64,000 nucleotides of DNA from Lachnospiraceae bacterium (GTDB lineage: Bacteria > Bacillota > Clostridia > Lachnospirales > Lachnospiraceae), in contig JAFTXG010000003.1 in the NCBI GenBank assembly GCA_017461725.1, positions 56,971 to 120,970 on the forward strand, read 5' to 3'. Numbering within the stretch: the first letter of the stretch is position 1; every line of letters starts with the position of its first letter. The notes under the pieces were generated by a model. That model did no database searches, had not been told where the DNA came from, and was given only the letters and a program-made list of their open reading frames with translations. A program made the position numbers and the translations under genes. Shown piece after piece: positions 43,074-52,040 of this stretch.

Positions 43074-43883
43074 TCATATCCGCTCTGCCCACTCCACGGC
43101 ATTCTCTACCCACTTGGCAATCGCCGTGTTTTTATACTTTTCCACTCCACATTTTGTAATTTCATTCCCCAATGCAACACCATGCGGTCCATCGGGATAA
43201 ATATGCATTTCAAAATTGATCCCCTTTTCCCTGTATTTCTCTGCAAGGCAAAGAGAATTTCTCACGTCTACAATCTGATCATTTGAAGTGTGTACAATGA
43301 ATAATGGCACTGACATCTCAGTCACATTTTGCTCAATACTGCATGCCGCCAGTTGTTCTTCTTCCGGCATATCAACTCCCAGCAAGTTACGAAACGATAG
43401 CGCATGACTGTACTCCGTCACCCCGGTCACCACCGGATAGATTAACATCATCCCTGTCGGTTTATTATATCCATATGGCATGTCAACCGCTTGATAAATC
43501 TCTTCTTTGCCCCACATCGTGCCCAAACAACCGGCAAGATGTCCTCCGGCAGAAAATCCCGTCACAAATATTTTTTCAGGGTCTATATTATACTCCTGTG
43601 CATGATCCCTAATATGCTTCATTGCCAGAGAGGCCTCAATCAGCTGTGTCGGAAATCTCTTTTGCGGTCCAACGGAATAATGCAATACAAAGGCATTGTA
43701 ACCGTAGGGCATAAATGCCATGCCAATCGGCTCGCCTTCCCGTTCCGCACACACCTCGCCATACCCGCCCCCGGGAATAACAAGTATTGCTTTTCTTGTA
43801 AAATCCTTTAAAGGATCCGCTACATAAATATCAAGATACGTATCCCTGTTCTCTGGTTCAAAATAGACTCTTTTGTTAACCAT
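43074..43883 (-). CDS. Alpha/beta hydrolase, probable carbohydrate esterase
   Basis: A 269-residue cytoplasmic enzyme. The oxyanion motif is IPGGGYGEV near residue 37, the nucleophile is in VTGFSAGGHLAG near 110, the Asp in VHTSNDQIVD near 195 and the His in DGPHGVA near 230. It resembles acetyl-xylan and similar esterases, so removal of acetyl groups from imported pectin fragments is plausible. GGAAAG precedes the ATG. It heads a two-gene unit behind the promoter at 43923-43970. Confidence 0.88.
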   Translation of the reverse strand: MVNKRVYFEPENRDTYLDIYVADPLKDFTRKAILVIPGGGYGEVCAEREGEPIGMAFMPYGYNAFVLHYSVGPQKRFPTQLIEASLAMKHIRDHAQEYNIDPEKIFVTGFSAGGHLAGCLGTMWGKEEIYQAVDMPYGYNKPTGMMLIYPVVTGVTEYSHALSFRNLLGVDMPEEEQLAACSIEQNVTEMSVPLFIVHTSNDQIVDVRNSLCLAEKYREKGINFEMHIYPDGPHGVALGNEITKCGVEKYKNTAIAKWVENAVEWAERI

Positions 43884-43922
43884 TATTCTTTCCTCTTCGT
43901 GCTCATTTTGCCCACTAAAAAT

Positions 43923-43970
43923 ATCATATTAGGCGGGGCTTGATTTGCCTAGGGTTATCTTTCCTCCCCC
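43923..43970 (-). promoter_or_regulatory. Shared-type promoter of the esterase operon
   Basis: The box GGGGGAGGAAAGATAACCC sits beside -35 TAGGCA, then a 17-bp spacer and -10 TATGAT. The -35 hexamer, spacing and flanking CAA..TCAA bases match the transporter promoter at 42060-42107. Confidence 0.65.
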
Positions 43971-43994
43971 TGTGTCAGAGCAATTGATGCACAC

Positions 43995-44032
43995 AAAAAA
44001 GACCCATTGGGCGAATAAACTCCCGCAGGGCC
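43995..44032 (-). terminator. Terminator after the Rpn-like gene
   Basis: On the minus strand GGCCCTGCGGG pairs imperfectly with CCCAATGGGTC and is followed by TTTTTT. It lies 37 bases beyond the Rpn-like stop codon. Confidence 0.65.
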
Positions 44033-44068
44033 TTTCGTGCTTTCGCATATGGTGTTGTTCAAACCTGG

Positions 44069-44959
44069 TCAAACGTTCCTAATAGAAAAATATTTCTCCC
44101 ATTCCTCCTTGGGCACTTCTAAAAAGTCAAGGGCTTCCTCAGCGGTCATATTCATCTTCTCCATCAGCTTGCGCATGGAGGAGATGATCATTTCAGTCCG
44201 TTCTTCTCGCCGACCTTCTTCTCTGCCTTCCTGTCTGCCCTCTTCTCTGCCTTCCTGTCTGCCCTCAGCAAGTGCCTTTTCTCTCTCAATTATCTTTTCT
44301 TCCCATTTCTGCATATACTTTACACCCGCCTCCTCACTGGCTTTGATCCGGCTGACACATGCATGAATTTGCTTTAATCGCTCGCTCTCACTGTTCTCCG
44401 CAATTTTCTCATCGGTAGTCTCTACATAGCGGAGAAAATCGATCAGTTCCTGACTGACCTCATCATCATTTGTCCCCTTTGTGTTTAAAAAGATCCTGAC
44501 CGCTCCATCCTGCAGCTCGATACGTTTATCCTCCCTGCAACAGGGTGCAAACGTATAGCAGTATTTGCTCTCCCCAAAGAGATCGTATGGCGTAATCATA
44601 ATGATGTAGGTGTTATTCAGTTTGTTGAAGCTGATGGTTCCCGGTGCCAAGAGAGATGAATCGATCAGTCCTTGATAATACCGACTCCGCTTCGCCAGAT
44701 CAGTGCGATACTCAGCCTGCATCTCCGTATCATAGACGGTTCCTTTCTGGTCCAGCGCATACACATCCACCCGGATGGAACGGAGCCAGGGCATCGTCCG
44801 AAACTCCTTTTCCGTCTGAGAGGGTGTCATCAATGTTAAATCATCCTGACCCAGGATGATCTGAAGTAAGGCCTCATGAGCCTCGGGATGGTCCATCGTC
44901 TCGTCGAATAAAAATTTGTCCAGCAGTGTCAGATCCTTCAGTGGTTTCAGTTGCTTCAT
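44069..44959 (-). CDS. Rpn-like PD-(D/E)XK nuclease family protein
   Basis: A 296-residue protein of the Rpn/YhgA-like family (recombination-promoting nuclease, often annotated as transposase). The N-terminal PD-(D/E)XK core shows DKFLFDETM, IRVDVYALDQKG and DTEMQAEYR (Asp..Glu-x-Gln pattern, about 75-95). The C-terminus carries a charged helical EGRQEGREEGR repeat typical of these proteins. Members nick DNA and may move genes or act in defence. AGGAGG precedes the ATG at 44959; a longer frame has no site. No terminal repeats are seen, so it is not a simple insertion sequence. Confidence 0.85.
   Translation of the reverse strand: MKQLKPLKDLTLLDKFLFDETMDHPEAHEALLQIILGQDDLTLMTPSQTEKEFRTMPWLRSIRVDVYALDQKGTVYDTEMQAEYRTDLAKRSRYYQGLIDSSLLAPGTISFNKLNNTYIIMITPYDLFGESKYCYTFAPCCREDKRIELQDGAVRIFLNTKGTNDDEVSQELIDFLRYVETTDEKIAENSESERLKQIHACVSRIKASEEAGVKYMQKWEEKIIEREKALAEGRQEGREEGRQEGREEGRREERTEMIISSMRKLMEKMNMTAEEALDFLEVPKEEWEKYFSIRNV
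44218..44265. repeat. 24-bp tandem repeat inside the Rpn-like gene
   Basis: Two perfect 24-bp units encode the repeated EGRQEGRE segment. Such in-frame repeats can expand or contract by slippage. Confidence 0.85.
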
Positions 44960-45030
44960 TGTTTCCTCCTTTATTTTACAATACAGACTGCGAAATCGCA
45001 ACCCGGTATTTTGTATTTCGCCACAAAACT

Positions 45031-45071
45031 GAAATAAAAAATGGTTTATGAAATATCACCATAAACCATTT
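45031..45071 (-). terminator. Terminator after the Gfo/Idh gene
   Basis: AAATGGTTTATG (45039-45050) and CATAAACCATTT (45060-45071) form a perfect 12-bp stem; on the minus strand it is followed by a run of T and TATTTC. It would end the Lpl-type operon before the Rpn-like gene. Confidence 0.7.
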
Positions 45072-45186
45072 CTTGAACATTGTCCACCAACCAACTGTGT
45101 GGGTTGCCACACTAAACATGAAATAATTATTTCTGGGAAACCATGTCGCTGCTGTCATGCTGTTTAGCCCGTATCCGCAAGTTGAT

Positions 45187-45218
45187 AACTCTCACATTGT
45201 TTTCTCGCAGATAATCAA
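45187..45218 (-). pseudogene. Remnant of a serine recombinase gene
   Basis: 32 bases match the recombinase gene at 61593-61624 in 31 positions, encoding DYLRENNVRV in the same strand sense. Flanking sequence does not align. It is probably a scar of a related element. Confidence 0.55.
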
Positions 45219-45251
45219 CCGATTGAACGCTGATTTCAGACAAATATACGA

Positions 45252-46244
45252 TTAGAATTCACAACACTGCAATAATGTTTTGTACAACTCCAGCTCATAA
45301 TCGTATGTATACGGATTAACCTTTTCACCGCGCACCATCTGTGCAAATGCAGCCATCATACCATCATAGCGATTGTATAGTTCACTTTTGGTATAGCTCC
45401 CCATATCTGACCACTTTTCCGATCCGTATTCGGTCTTACCGGTGTACATCAGCTCACCTTCTGACATTTCCAGCGGTTTAATCTCCACAGTTCCCTTCGA
45501 ACCGGAAACCACCAATTGCCTTCGGGCGTATCCGCCCATTTCCACCGCAGAAGTTTTCGCAATTGATACACCGTTAGGATACTCAAAGATGGCCATTCCA
45601 AAATCTCTTGATGCTACATTGTCCAATCCGGAGCATTTATTCAGCGGGATGATCCGCTCCGGCTTGCCCTGTATCTGCAGAATCAAATCAACCAGATGAC
45701 AGCCCAGATAAAACATCATTCCGCCAGAAAAGCCTCCCAGCCACTCCCGAATCGCCTTAGGATGAATACAGCTCATATATGCCTCTACACTGTTGATTTC
45801 CCCCAGCTCACCGCTTCTGATCGTATCCATCAGTTCCATCATCACCGGATTATACCGATACATATATCCGGTATGAAACACGGTTTGATTTTTCTTTACT
45901 GTCTCAATCAACCGTTCAAACGCTGCAATATCTGTCCCTCCCGGTTTTTCCATATGAATATGTTTTCCATGCTCTGCGGCCATGATTGCATATTTTGTTA
46001 AGTAGATTTCCTCTGTCTCCACCGTTACAGCTTCGATTTCCGGATTACCCAATATCTCCTCAACCGTGAATTCCTGATATCCTTCAAAATAATCCATAAG
46101 CTGCGGAAACTTTTCTCTCTCATTTTCCGGCAATGCATATCCAACAATCTCAAAGATATCCGACTGCTCTGTCAAGCTTTTCCATATCTGACGTCCATGC
46201 GTGTATCTGCTGATGCCAATCTGGGCTATTTTGATTTTTTTCAT
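45252..46244 (-). CDS. Gfo/Idh/MocA family oxidoreductase
   Basis: A 330-residue NAD(P)-dependent sugar or polyol dehydrogenase. The Rossmann N-terminus is IAQIGISRY, and the EKP-type motif is HMEKPGGTD near residue 95. The second half contains GGFSGGMMFYLGCHLVDLI. The start at 46244 has GGGGAG seven bases upstream. It ends the unit led by the Lpl-type transporter genes, so it probably acts on the imported sugar. Confidence 0.88.
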   Translation of the reverse strand: MKKIKIAQIGISRYTHGRQIWKSLTEQSDIFEIVGYALPENEREKFPQLMDYFEGYQEFTVEEILGNPEIEAVTVETEEIYLTKYAIMAAEHGKHIHMEKPGGTDIAAFERLIETVKKNQTVFHTGYMYRYNPVMMELMDTIRSGELGEINSVEAYMSCIHPKAIREWLGGFSGGMMFYLGCHLVDLILQIQGKPERIIPLNKCSGLDNVASRDFGMAIFEYPNGVSIAKTSAVEMGGYARRQLVVSGSKGTVEIKPLEMSEGELMYTGKTEYGSEKWSDMGSYTKSELYNRYDGMMAAFAQMVRGEKVNPYTYDYELELYKTLLQCCEF

Positions 46245-46334
46245 CTTCTCTCCCCTCAACGCTTCTTCACCGGAGATAATGGAAGGAAGGGAATCTACAT
46301 CCCATTTTCCGTAAACTCCCTTCCACTGTATTCA

Positions 46335-47936
46335 TTACTTATTCATTTCTTTCCACATCTCGGTCAGCTCAGCTTCCCACTCGGTTCCACCGAGGGTCTC
46401 CCACTCTTCGATCCATCTGTCATAAACTTCCTGCAGATCTCCGGTAGTGGTGAACAGTTCAGCCATCATCTCATCAATAGCCTGATCCATGTCTGCTCCG
46501 TTTTCGGTATAAACCTCAGAAACATAAGGAATGTAAGCCCATTCAATGGCATTGTCATATGCTTCCTGAACGCCGGCCTGAGTCTGTGCATTCAGCGTAC
46601 GAAGCTCTGCATGGAAAGAAGGAACAAACAGTCTTCTATGGCAGTAACCGCCTGCAGCTCTGTGCACTGCACTGTCGGTATACTCACCCAGATATTCCAT
46701 CTTACCGTTGGCCTCGTCAACCCACTGCCACATAACGCCTTCGATACCATAGGTCATCAGCTCGCTTCCCTCCTGACTCATGCAGTAGTTGGCGATTCTC
46801 GCTGCGCCTTCAAGATTTTTACAGGTTGAGGAGAATACGAATCCATTACTGTAATCAACATATTTTGCAGCAACACCGCTGTCACCGTAAGGTCCCTCAA
46901 TGATCGGGAAATCAAAGGTAGGAAGGGGATCTTCGGTATATCGTCCGGGATACCAGTTGTTGGTAGGACCTACGCACTGGAACTCCATTACACCGGCAAC
47001 ACCGGTCCACAGTGCCTCATAAGAGGTAGCTGCAGGAACGGACACAAAATCAGGCTCGCAATATCCGGCATCAACGATGGAGCGGATATAAGTCATCGCT
47101 TCAATAAATCTGGGGTGTTTCACCCAAGTGCTGATGGTGCCGTCCTCCAACTCGATGGTAACAGCACTGCCGTTCTTTCCTGCAGGAATGCCGTAAGCAC
47201 CAAACACGCTCACCCAGGCATACTGTCCAACATGATCAAGAATGAACTCCAGACCGTAGGTATCATCCTCACCGTTCTTATCGGGATCGTCCTCAGTAAA
47301 TGCTCGCAGCATTTCCTTGTACTCATCCAGATTTGTGGGCATCTTCATGCCCAGATTTTCCAACCAGTCCGTTCTGACGTTCAGGTTCATTGCATAGCTT
47401 CTGCTCATGACCGGAACCATATAGACGCCGCCATCGTTGACCGGAATCTCGTACAGAACGTCTTTGGTCTCCTCCATCACATTGGGAGCCACCTCAGTCA
47501 GCAGATCTTCCACATTGGCCAGAATACCTGCGTCAATATACTTCTGTGCATCACTAAGATCCCGAACCTCGAAGATATCCGGGATATTTCCCGCACCAAT
47601 CATAGAGCTGAGCTTCACTGCATAATCCGCACCAGCCACACTGATCATGTTGATCTTGGTGCCGGTTCTCTTCTCCAGCTCTGCAATAACCAGATCGTCT
47701 GCACCGGGAACCGCACTCTGTACCATCATGATGGTGATTTCTGCATCATCATCATTTGTCCAGCTGGGCGCAGGCTCAGTCGCCTCAGCAGCTCCAGTGG
47801 TTTCGGTGGCCGGAGCCTTTGTCTCCTGATTTCCAGGTGCCGCTGTCGTGGTGTCTGCAGCAGGTGCCTGGCAGGCTGTGCATGTCATCATTGCCGCCAA
47901 CAGCAATGCAAACAAGCGCATACTTCTTTTTTTCAT
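46335..47936 (-). CDS. Lpl-type ABC transporter substrate-binding lipoprotein
   Basis: A 533-residue extracellular binding lipoprotein of the large LplA/YtcQ-like class. The signal peptide ends at CTAC (Cys near residue 22). A Thr/Ala/Pro-rich linker follows, then the binding domain (DAEITIMMVQSAVPGAD). AGGAGG precedes the ATG. It follows the two permease genes by 64 bases. Relatives import complex oligosaccharides, including rhamnogalacturonan fragments, which fits the neighbourhood. Confidence 0.92.
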   Translation of the reverse strand: MKKRSMRLFALLLAAMMTCTACQAPAADTTTAAPGNQETKAPATETTGAAEATEPAPSWTNDDDAEITIMMVQSAVPGADDLVIAELEKRTGTKINMISVAGADYAVKLSSMIGAGNIPDIFEVRDLSDAQKYIDAGILANVEDLLTEVAPNVMEETKDVLYEIPVNDGGVYMVPVMSRSYAMNLNVRTDWLENLGMKMPTNLDEYKEMLRAFTEDDPDKNGEDDTYGLEFILDHVGQYAWVSVFGAYGIPAGKNGSAVTIELEDGTISTWVKHPRFIEAMTYIRSIVDAGYCEPDFVSVPAATSYEALWTGVAGVMEFQCVGPTNNWYPGRYTEDPLPTFDFPIIEGPYGDSGVAAKYVDYSNGFVFSSTCKNLEGAARIANYCMSQEGSELMTYGIEGVMWQWVDEANGKMEYLGEYTDSAVHRAAGGYCHRRLFVPSFHAELRTLNAQTQAGVQEAYDNAIEWAYIPYVSEVYTENGADMDQAIDEMMAELFTTTGDLQEVYDRWIEEWETLGGTEWEAELTEMWKEMNK

Positions 47937-48000
47937 CGTAAAACCTCCTTTGAAATGTTATATCATCCGGGAGTACCGTCGGTACCGCCGGTATGTATCC

Positions 48001-48897
48001 TTATCCTTTGACTGATCCAACCATGGTTCCCTTGACAAAATACTTCTGCAGGGAAAGGTACACGATCAAAACAGGAATGACTGACATGGCGATTACCGTC
48101 ATTTTGATACTCTCCTCTGTGATGGCCGAGGCACCGCTCAGATCTCCAGCAGATGCGCCGATACCCTGTTTTCCACCGATGGAGTTGATGATCTGACGCA
48201 GATAAACCTGCAACAATTGCAGTTTTGAATCATTGACATAAAGAACACCATCCATATAGGAATTCCATCTGTTCACGCCGTAGAACATCACCTGTGTGGC
48301 CAGCGCCGCCTTTGACAAGGGCAGAACGATCCTGGTCAGAATCTGCACATGGTTGGCTCCATCCAACATCGCTGACTCAGAAAGTGAGTCCGGGATTGCC
48401 TGGAAAAAGTTTCTCAGGATAAACATGTTGTAAACATTCATCGCACTGGGAATGACATAAGCCCAAAAGGTATCCAGCATATGCAGATCCTTCAGCAGGA
48501 TGTACGTGGGTATCGTACCGCCGGAAAACAGCATTGTGAAAAAGATCATTCCCTGTAAGAACTTTCTTCCCTTTACATAGGGCAGAGAAAGAGGGTAAGC
48601 TGTCAGGATACTGATTACCACACTGATCAGTGTTCCAACTACCGTCTTTGCAATGGAATTGCCGAAGGCGATGAACACCTGCTTGGTTTTTAACAGCATT
48701 TTCCATGATTCCAGCGAAAAGCCCTTCGGCAGGACAAACAGCCCGCCGCTCATGGCTTCCTTGGAATCGGAAAAGGAGTACATAATTACATGCCAGAACG
48801 GATAAAGGCAGACAATCGTCAGCAGCAGAGCGATGATCAGTTTCAGCAACTCAGAAACAATCTGTCCCGGTGTTTTCTTTTTTCTCATCTCTTCCAC
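48001..48897 (-). CDS. ABC transporter permease, LplC/YtcP type
   Basis: A 298-residue membrane protein with six helices and the EAA-loop region PDSLSESAMLDGANHVQIL near residue 175. It partners with the LplB-type permease seven bases upstream and with the binding lipoprotein downstream. The ATPase is encoded elsewhere. Confidence 0.91.
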   Translation of the reverse strand: MEEMRKKKTPGQIVSELLKLIIALLLTIVCLYPFWHVIMYSFSDSKEAMSGGLFVLPKGFSLESWKMLLKTKQVFIAFGNSIAKTVVGTLISVVISILTAYPLSLPYVKGRKFLQGMIFFTMLFSGGTIPTYILLKDLHMLDTFWAYVIPSAMNVYNMFILRNFFQAIPDSLSESAMLDGANHVQILTRIVLPLSKAALATQVMFYGVNRWNSYMDGVLYVNDSKLQLLQVYLRQIINSIGGKQGIGASAGDLSGASAITEESIKMTVIAMSVIPVLIVYLSLQKYFVKGTMVGSVKG

Positions 48898-48903
48898 CCT
48901 CCT

Positions 48904-49818
48904 TTACATGATTCCACTGTCGGGATCAACCTTCTTCGCCACATAATTTGTGATCAGAACCATGACCAGACCAATGATTGATTGAATAAATCCTGCTGCA
49001 GTTGCCAGCGAGAAATTGCCCTGCTCCAGACCTACACGGTAAATATAGGTATCAATAATATCTGCAACCGAAATAACCGCATTGTTAGATATTGCATAGA
49101 TGTGGTCGAAACCGGCATGCATCATCTCACCCACGCGGAAGATCAGCATGACAATGATTGTTGTTCGAAGTCCTGCCAGTGAAATGTGCCAGGTTTTGCG
49201 CCAGGGCCCTGCACCGTCGATGGCCGCTGCCTCGTACAACTGGGGATCAATTCCGGTCAATGCCGCCAGATAGACGATAGTACCGATACCGGCACTCTTC
49301 CATATGTAGGAGCCAACAATAACCTCCCGGAAATACTCCTTTGAGCTGAGCAAATCAGGAATTTTCCCTTCAAAGCCAAAGAACGTCAAGATTTCACTGA
49401 TCACACCGGAGGACGGTCCCAAAATCGCATACATCAGGCCATAGATAACAACCCAGGAAATAAAGTTGGGGAGAATGACGGAAGTCTGTACCAGCTTTTT
49501 CAATCCTTTTTTCCTCAGTGAATCGATAAACAGAGCCAAAATAATCGGCGCAGGGAATCCAAACAAAATCTTCGCAAAGCTGATGATCACCGTATTCTTG
49601 AATGACCGGATAAACGCTGCTTTTGAAAACAGCTTTGTAAAATTTTCCCATCCGACCCACTGGGCATTGGCAATGTCACCAATTCCCTCATAGTCCTTAA
49701 ACGCAATACTCAATCCGTACATGGGAATATATTTAAAGATAATGATATAAGCCAGTCCCGGAATCAGCATCGCATACAGCATCCAATGACGCCTCAGATA
49801 TTTCCAAACCTTTGCCAT
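48904..49818 (-). CDS. ABC transporter permease, LplB/YteP type
   Basis: A 304-residue membrane protein starting RRHWMLYAMLIPGLAYIIIF, typical of LplB-like permeases, with EAA loop LYEAAAIDGAGPWRKTWH near residue 190. It is the first transport gene of the unit, 57 bases after the quinone-oxidoreductase-like gene. Confidence 0.91.
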   Translation of the reverse strand: MAKVWKYLRRHWMLYAMLIPGLAYIIIFKYIPMYGLSIAFKDYEGIGDIANAQWVGWENFTKLFSKAAFIRSFKNTVIISFAKILFGFPAPIILALFIDSLRKKGLKKLVQTSVILPNFISWVVIYGLMYAILGPSSGVISEILTFFGFEGKIPDLLSSKEYFREVIVGSYIWKSAGIGTIVYLAALTGIDPQLYEAAAIDGAGPWRKTWHISLAGLRTTIIVMLIFRVGEMMHAGFDHIYAISNNAVISVADIIDTYIYRVGLEQGNFSLATAAGFIQSIIGLVMVLITNYVAKKVDPDSGIM

Positions 49819-49874
49819 TTTCTCCTCCTCATTGTATTCTTTTTGAACAGCCTAATCGTGAAGCATATTGTCGA

Positions 49875-50867
49875 TCACTGCTCATCGTCCACAGTCAACA
49901 CGACCTTACCCACATTCTCGCCCCGATACAGAATATCGTGAGCCGCCTCAGCCTCAGTGATGGGCAGTACCTTGTAAATGGTAGGCTTCACCTCGCCGGT
50001 CTCCACCTTGGGCCAAACGTTTCGGACAAGATCAGCAAGGATCTGAGCCTTGGTCTCCGGGGTACGGGAGCGCAGGGTGCTTCCCACGATGCGGGCATTG
50101 CGCACGTAGATATTCTTCAGGTCAATCTGGGTGTACTGACCGGCCAGTGCCGCGATCATAATCCAGCGTGCGCCGTGCTTCAGATAATGAATACACTTGC
50201 CCATGATTTCTCCACCCAGACAGTCGATGGCAACATCCACGGGATGGCCTTCCTCCAGCTGCTGTCTCAGCACCTCCACAATATCCTGCTTTCTGGTGTT
50301 TACCACCACATCAGCGTTCAGATGCTTGATGGAGGCAGCAATCTCGTCGGAGAGAACGGTGGTGATCACCCGGATGCCGAAGGCTTTCGCCATGGGGATG
50401 ATCACGCTGGCCAGTCCGCTGGCTCCGGCGTTCATCAGCAAAGTGTCACCGGGCTGAATCTTGCCCTCGATAAACAGATTCAGGTACGCGGTCGCAAAGG
50501 CCTCTGGGATGGCTGCCGCCTCCACCATGGAGCAGTTCTTCGGAACCGGCATCAGCATATCGTACTTCACGTTCACATACTGTGCGTATCCGCCGCCTCC
50601 AAGCAGGGCGCAGACCCTGTCGCCAACCTTCCAGTCAGACTTCTTCGCCGCTTCCTCACCCACCTGGACGATAATTCCGGCTATCTCCAGACCCATCCAC
50701 TCGGGGCAGCCTGCGGGCGGGGGATAATCGCCCTCTCTCTGCATCAGGTCGGCGCGGTTCAGCGCTGCCGCCTCGATCTTCACCAGACAGTCCTCAGCAC
50801 CCATCACCGGATCAGGAACATCAGCCCATCTTAAACTACGATCATCGTTCACCAAAATCGCTTTCAT
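49875..50867 (-). CDS. Quinone oxidoreductase-like NAD(P)H dehydrogenase
   Basis: A 330-residue medium-chain dehydrogenase of the zinc-free quinone oxidoreductase group. Motifs are LNRADLMQREGDYPPP near residue 43, GLEIAGII and the nucleotide-binding region NAGASGLASVIIPMAKAFG near 145. The start at 50867 follows GGAGG. The 21-base gap to the next gene upstream supports cotranscription. Its exact substrate in the sugar pathway is unknown. Confidence 0.88.
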   Translation of the reverse strand: MKAILVNDDRSLRWADVPDPVMGAEDCLVKIEAAALNRADLMQREGDYPPPAGCPEWMGLEIAGIIVQVGEEAAKKSDWKVGDRVCALLGGGGYAQYVNVKYDMLMPVPKNCSMVEAAAIPEAFATAYLNLFIEGKIQPGDTLLMNAGASGLASVIIPMAKAFGIRVITTVLSDEIAASIKHLNADVVVNTRKQDIVEVLRQQLEEGHPVDVAIDCLGGEIMGKCIHYLKHGARWIMIAALAGQYTQIDLKNIYVRNARIVGSTLRSRTPETKAQILADLVRNVWPKVETGEVKPTIYKVLPITEAEAAHDILYRGENVGKVVLTVDDEQ

Positions 50868-50887
50868 CTTTTTCCTCCACTTTGATT

Positions 50888-51913
50888 TCACTTATTATTG
50901 TTTCGCCAGTCAAACTGTACTACTGCCGGAAACTGCCGATCATAGATCAGCCGTTCAAACACTGCGGTACATTCCTCCGGTTCATATATCTCCCAAGTCA
51001 TTTTCTTCAAATCAACCCGTTTGCCTGCACACAAATTTAACACAGTCAGAATATCATCCCGATTAGTAAAATATCCCGGATAACTCTCATGCTCCGGTCT
51101 CACTCCGGTATGCGCTCCTACCAGAGTAATGCCGGGATAATGAACCTTGCGATAGTAATCAATGGTAAAGTTGCGGTCGCGAGTGCAGCCAAGCAGTGCT
51201 ACCCGGCCAAACTTTGCCATGCAATCCAGACACTGTTCCAGTCCTTTCCCAAGGCCGGTCACTTCAATAGCAGTCTTTACTCCGCCCTTCGTAATCCGCT
51301 TCACTGTCTCCACAAAATCAGGATCATATGGATCGAGGGCATAATCTGCACCGATTTTCAGAGCCTCTTCTCTTTTTTCCGGAACAGGGTCCACTGCAAT
51401 CACCGGCACTGCGCCCGCAGCTCTGGCCAACTGCACAGCCAGCTGCCCGAGCAGACCTTGTCCCATGATCATCATGGACTCTCCCACCTCCAGGCGTGTC
51501 TTGCGGATCGCCGCCAAGGGAAAGGTTGCAATAAAGCTTACAGCTGCTTCCTCAAAGGAGACCTGGTCATCCTCGATCTTTACCACGTTCTCCTCCGGAA
51601 CAATATTGTAATCCTTATGCTTGCCCCAATATACCGCTACCCGGTCTCCAACCTTCACGCTGGTCACGTTTTCAGCCACAGCCGTCACCACTCCGGCACT
51701 GCTGTACCCTGCTGTTCTCGGAAATATGGGTTCCAAATCTGCCTCTCTCAGCGGATTGACATTTGACTCACCGATGATATTTGCACGCTCTGTTCCCGGA
51801 CTGATGGTACTGACCACTGTTTGCACGCAAACCTCCCCGGCCTTCAACTCCTCCTCTTTTATCAGCAACTCTGCACAATTCTTTCTGGTAAATACAATCT
51901 GTCTGATTTTCAT
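50888..51913 (-). CDS. Medium-chain (zinc-binding type) dehydrogenase
   Basis: A 341-residue dehydrogenase with the pattern TAGYSSAGVVTAV and Rossmann motif GQGLLGQLAVQLARAAG near residue 150. Its N-terminal SPGTERANIIG replaces the usual zinc-ligand Cys region, similar to the dehydrogenase at 30227. It heads the unit, divergent from the AraC regulator, behind a consensus promoter. Confidence 0.85.
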   Translation of the reverse strand: MKIRQIVFTRKNCAELLIKEEELKAGEVCVQTVVSTISPGTERANIIGESNVNPLREADLEPIFPRTAGYSSAGVVTAVAENVTSVKVGDRVAVYWGKHKDYNIVPEENVVKIEDDQVSFEEAAVSFIATFPLAAIRKTRLEVGESMMIMGQGLLGQLAVQLARAAGAVPVIAVDPVPEKREEALKIGADYALDPYDPDFVETVKRITKGGVKTAIEVTGLGKGLEQCLDCMAKFGRVALLGCTRDRNFTIDYYRKVHYPGITLVGAHTGVRPEHESYPGYFTNRDDILTVLNLCAGKRVDLKKMTWEIYEPEECTAVFERLIYDRQFPAVVQFDWRNNNK

Positions 51914-51952
51914 CTCTGTCTGTCCCCATGTATTGTATTTTCTGATAATAGA

Positions 51953-51981
51953 ATTATACGCTCTTGATTTTTTCGTGTTAA
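51953..51981 (-). promoter_or_regulatory. Promoter of the dehydrogenase/Lpl operon
   Basis: TTAACA, a 17-bp spacer and TATAAT on the minus strand. It overlaps the divergent AraC promoter, so the AraC protein could control both. Confidence 0.8.
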
Positions 51982-51993
51982 GGTGGTATACTC
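51965..51993 (+). promoter_or_regulatory. Promoter of the AraC-type regulator gene
   Basis: TTGATT, a 17-bp spacer and TATACT on the plus strand, 47 bases before the start codon, overlapping the opposite promoter. Confidence 0.75.
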
Positions 51994-52040
51994 TGAAAAA
52001 CCGACACTATTCTATGGTTTTTACGCTAACGAGGTGTTTT

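Noticed and set aside
44218..44265. CRISPR-like array
   Set aside because: The repeats are adjacent, without spacers, and encode a protein helix.
45031..45071. Terminal inverted repeat of an insertion sequence around the Rpn-like gene
   Set aside because: The two arms form one hairpin followed by a T-run; no matching end exists on the other side of the gene.
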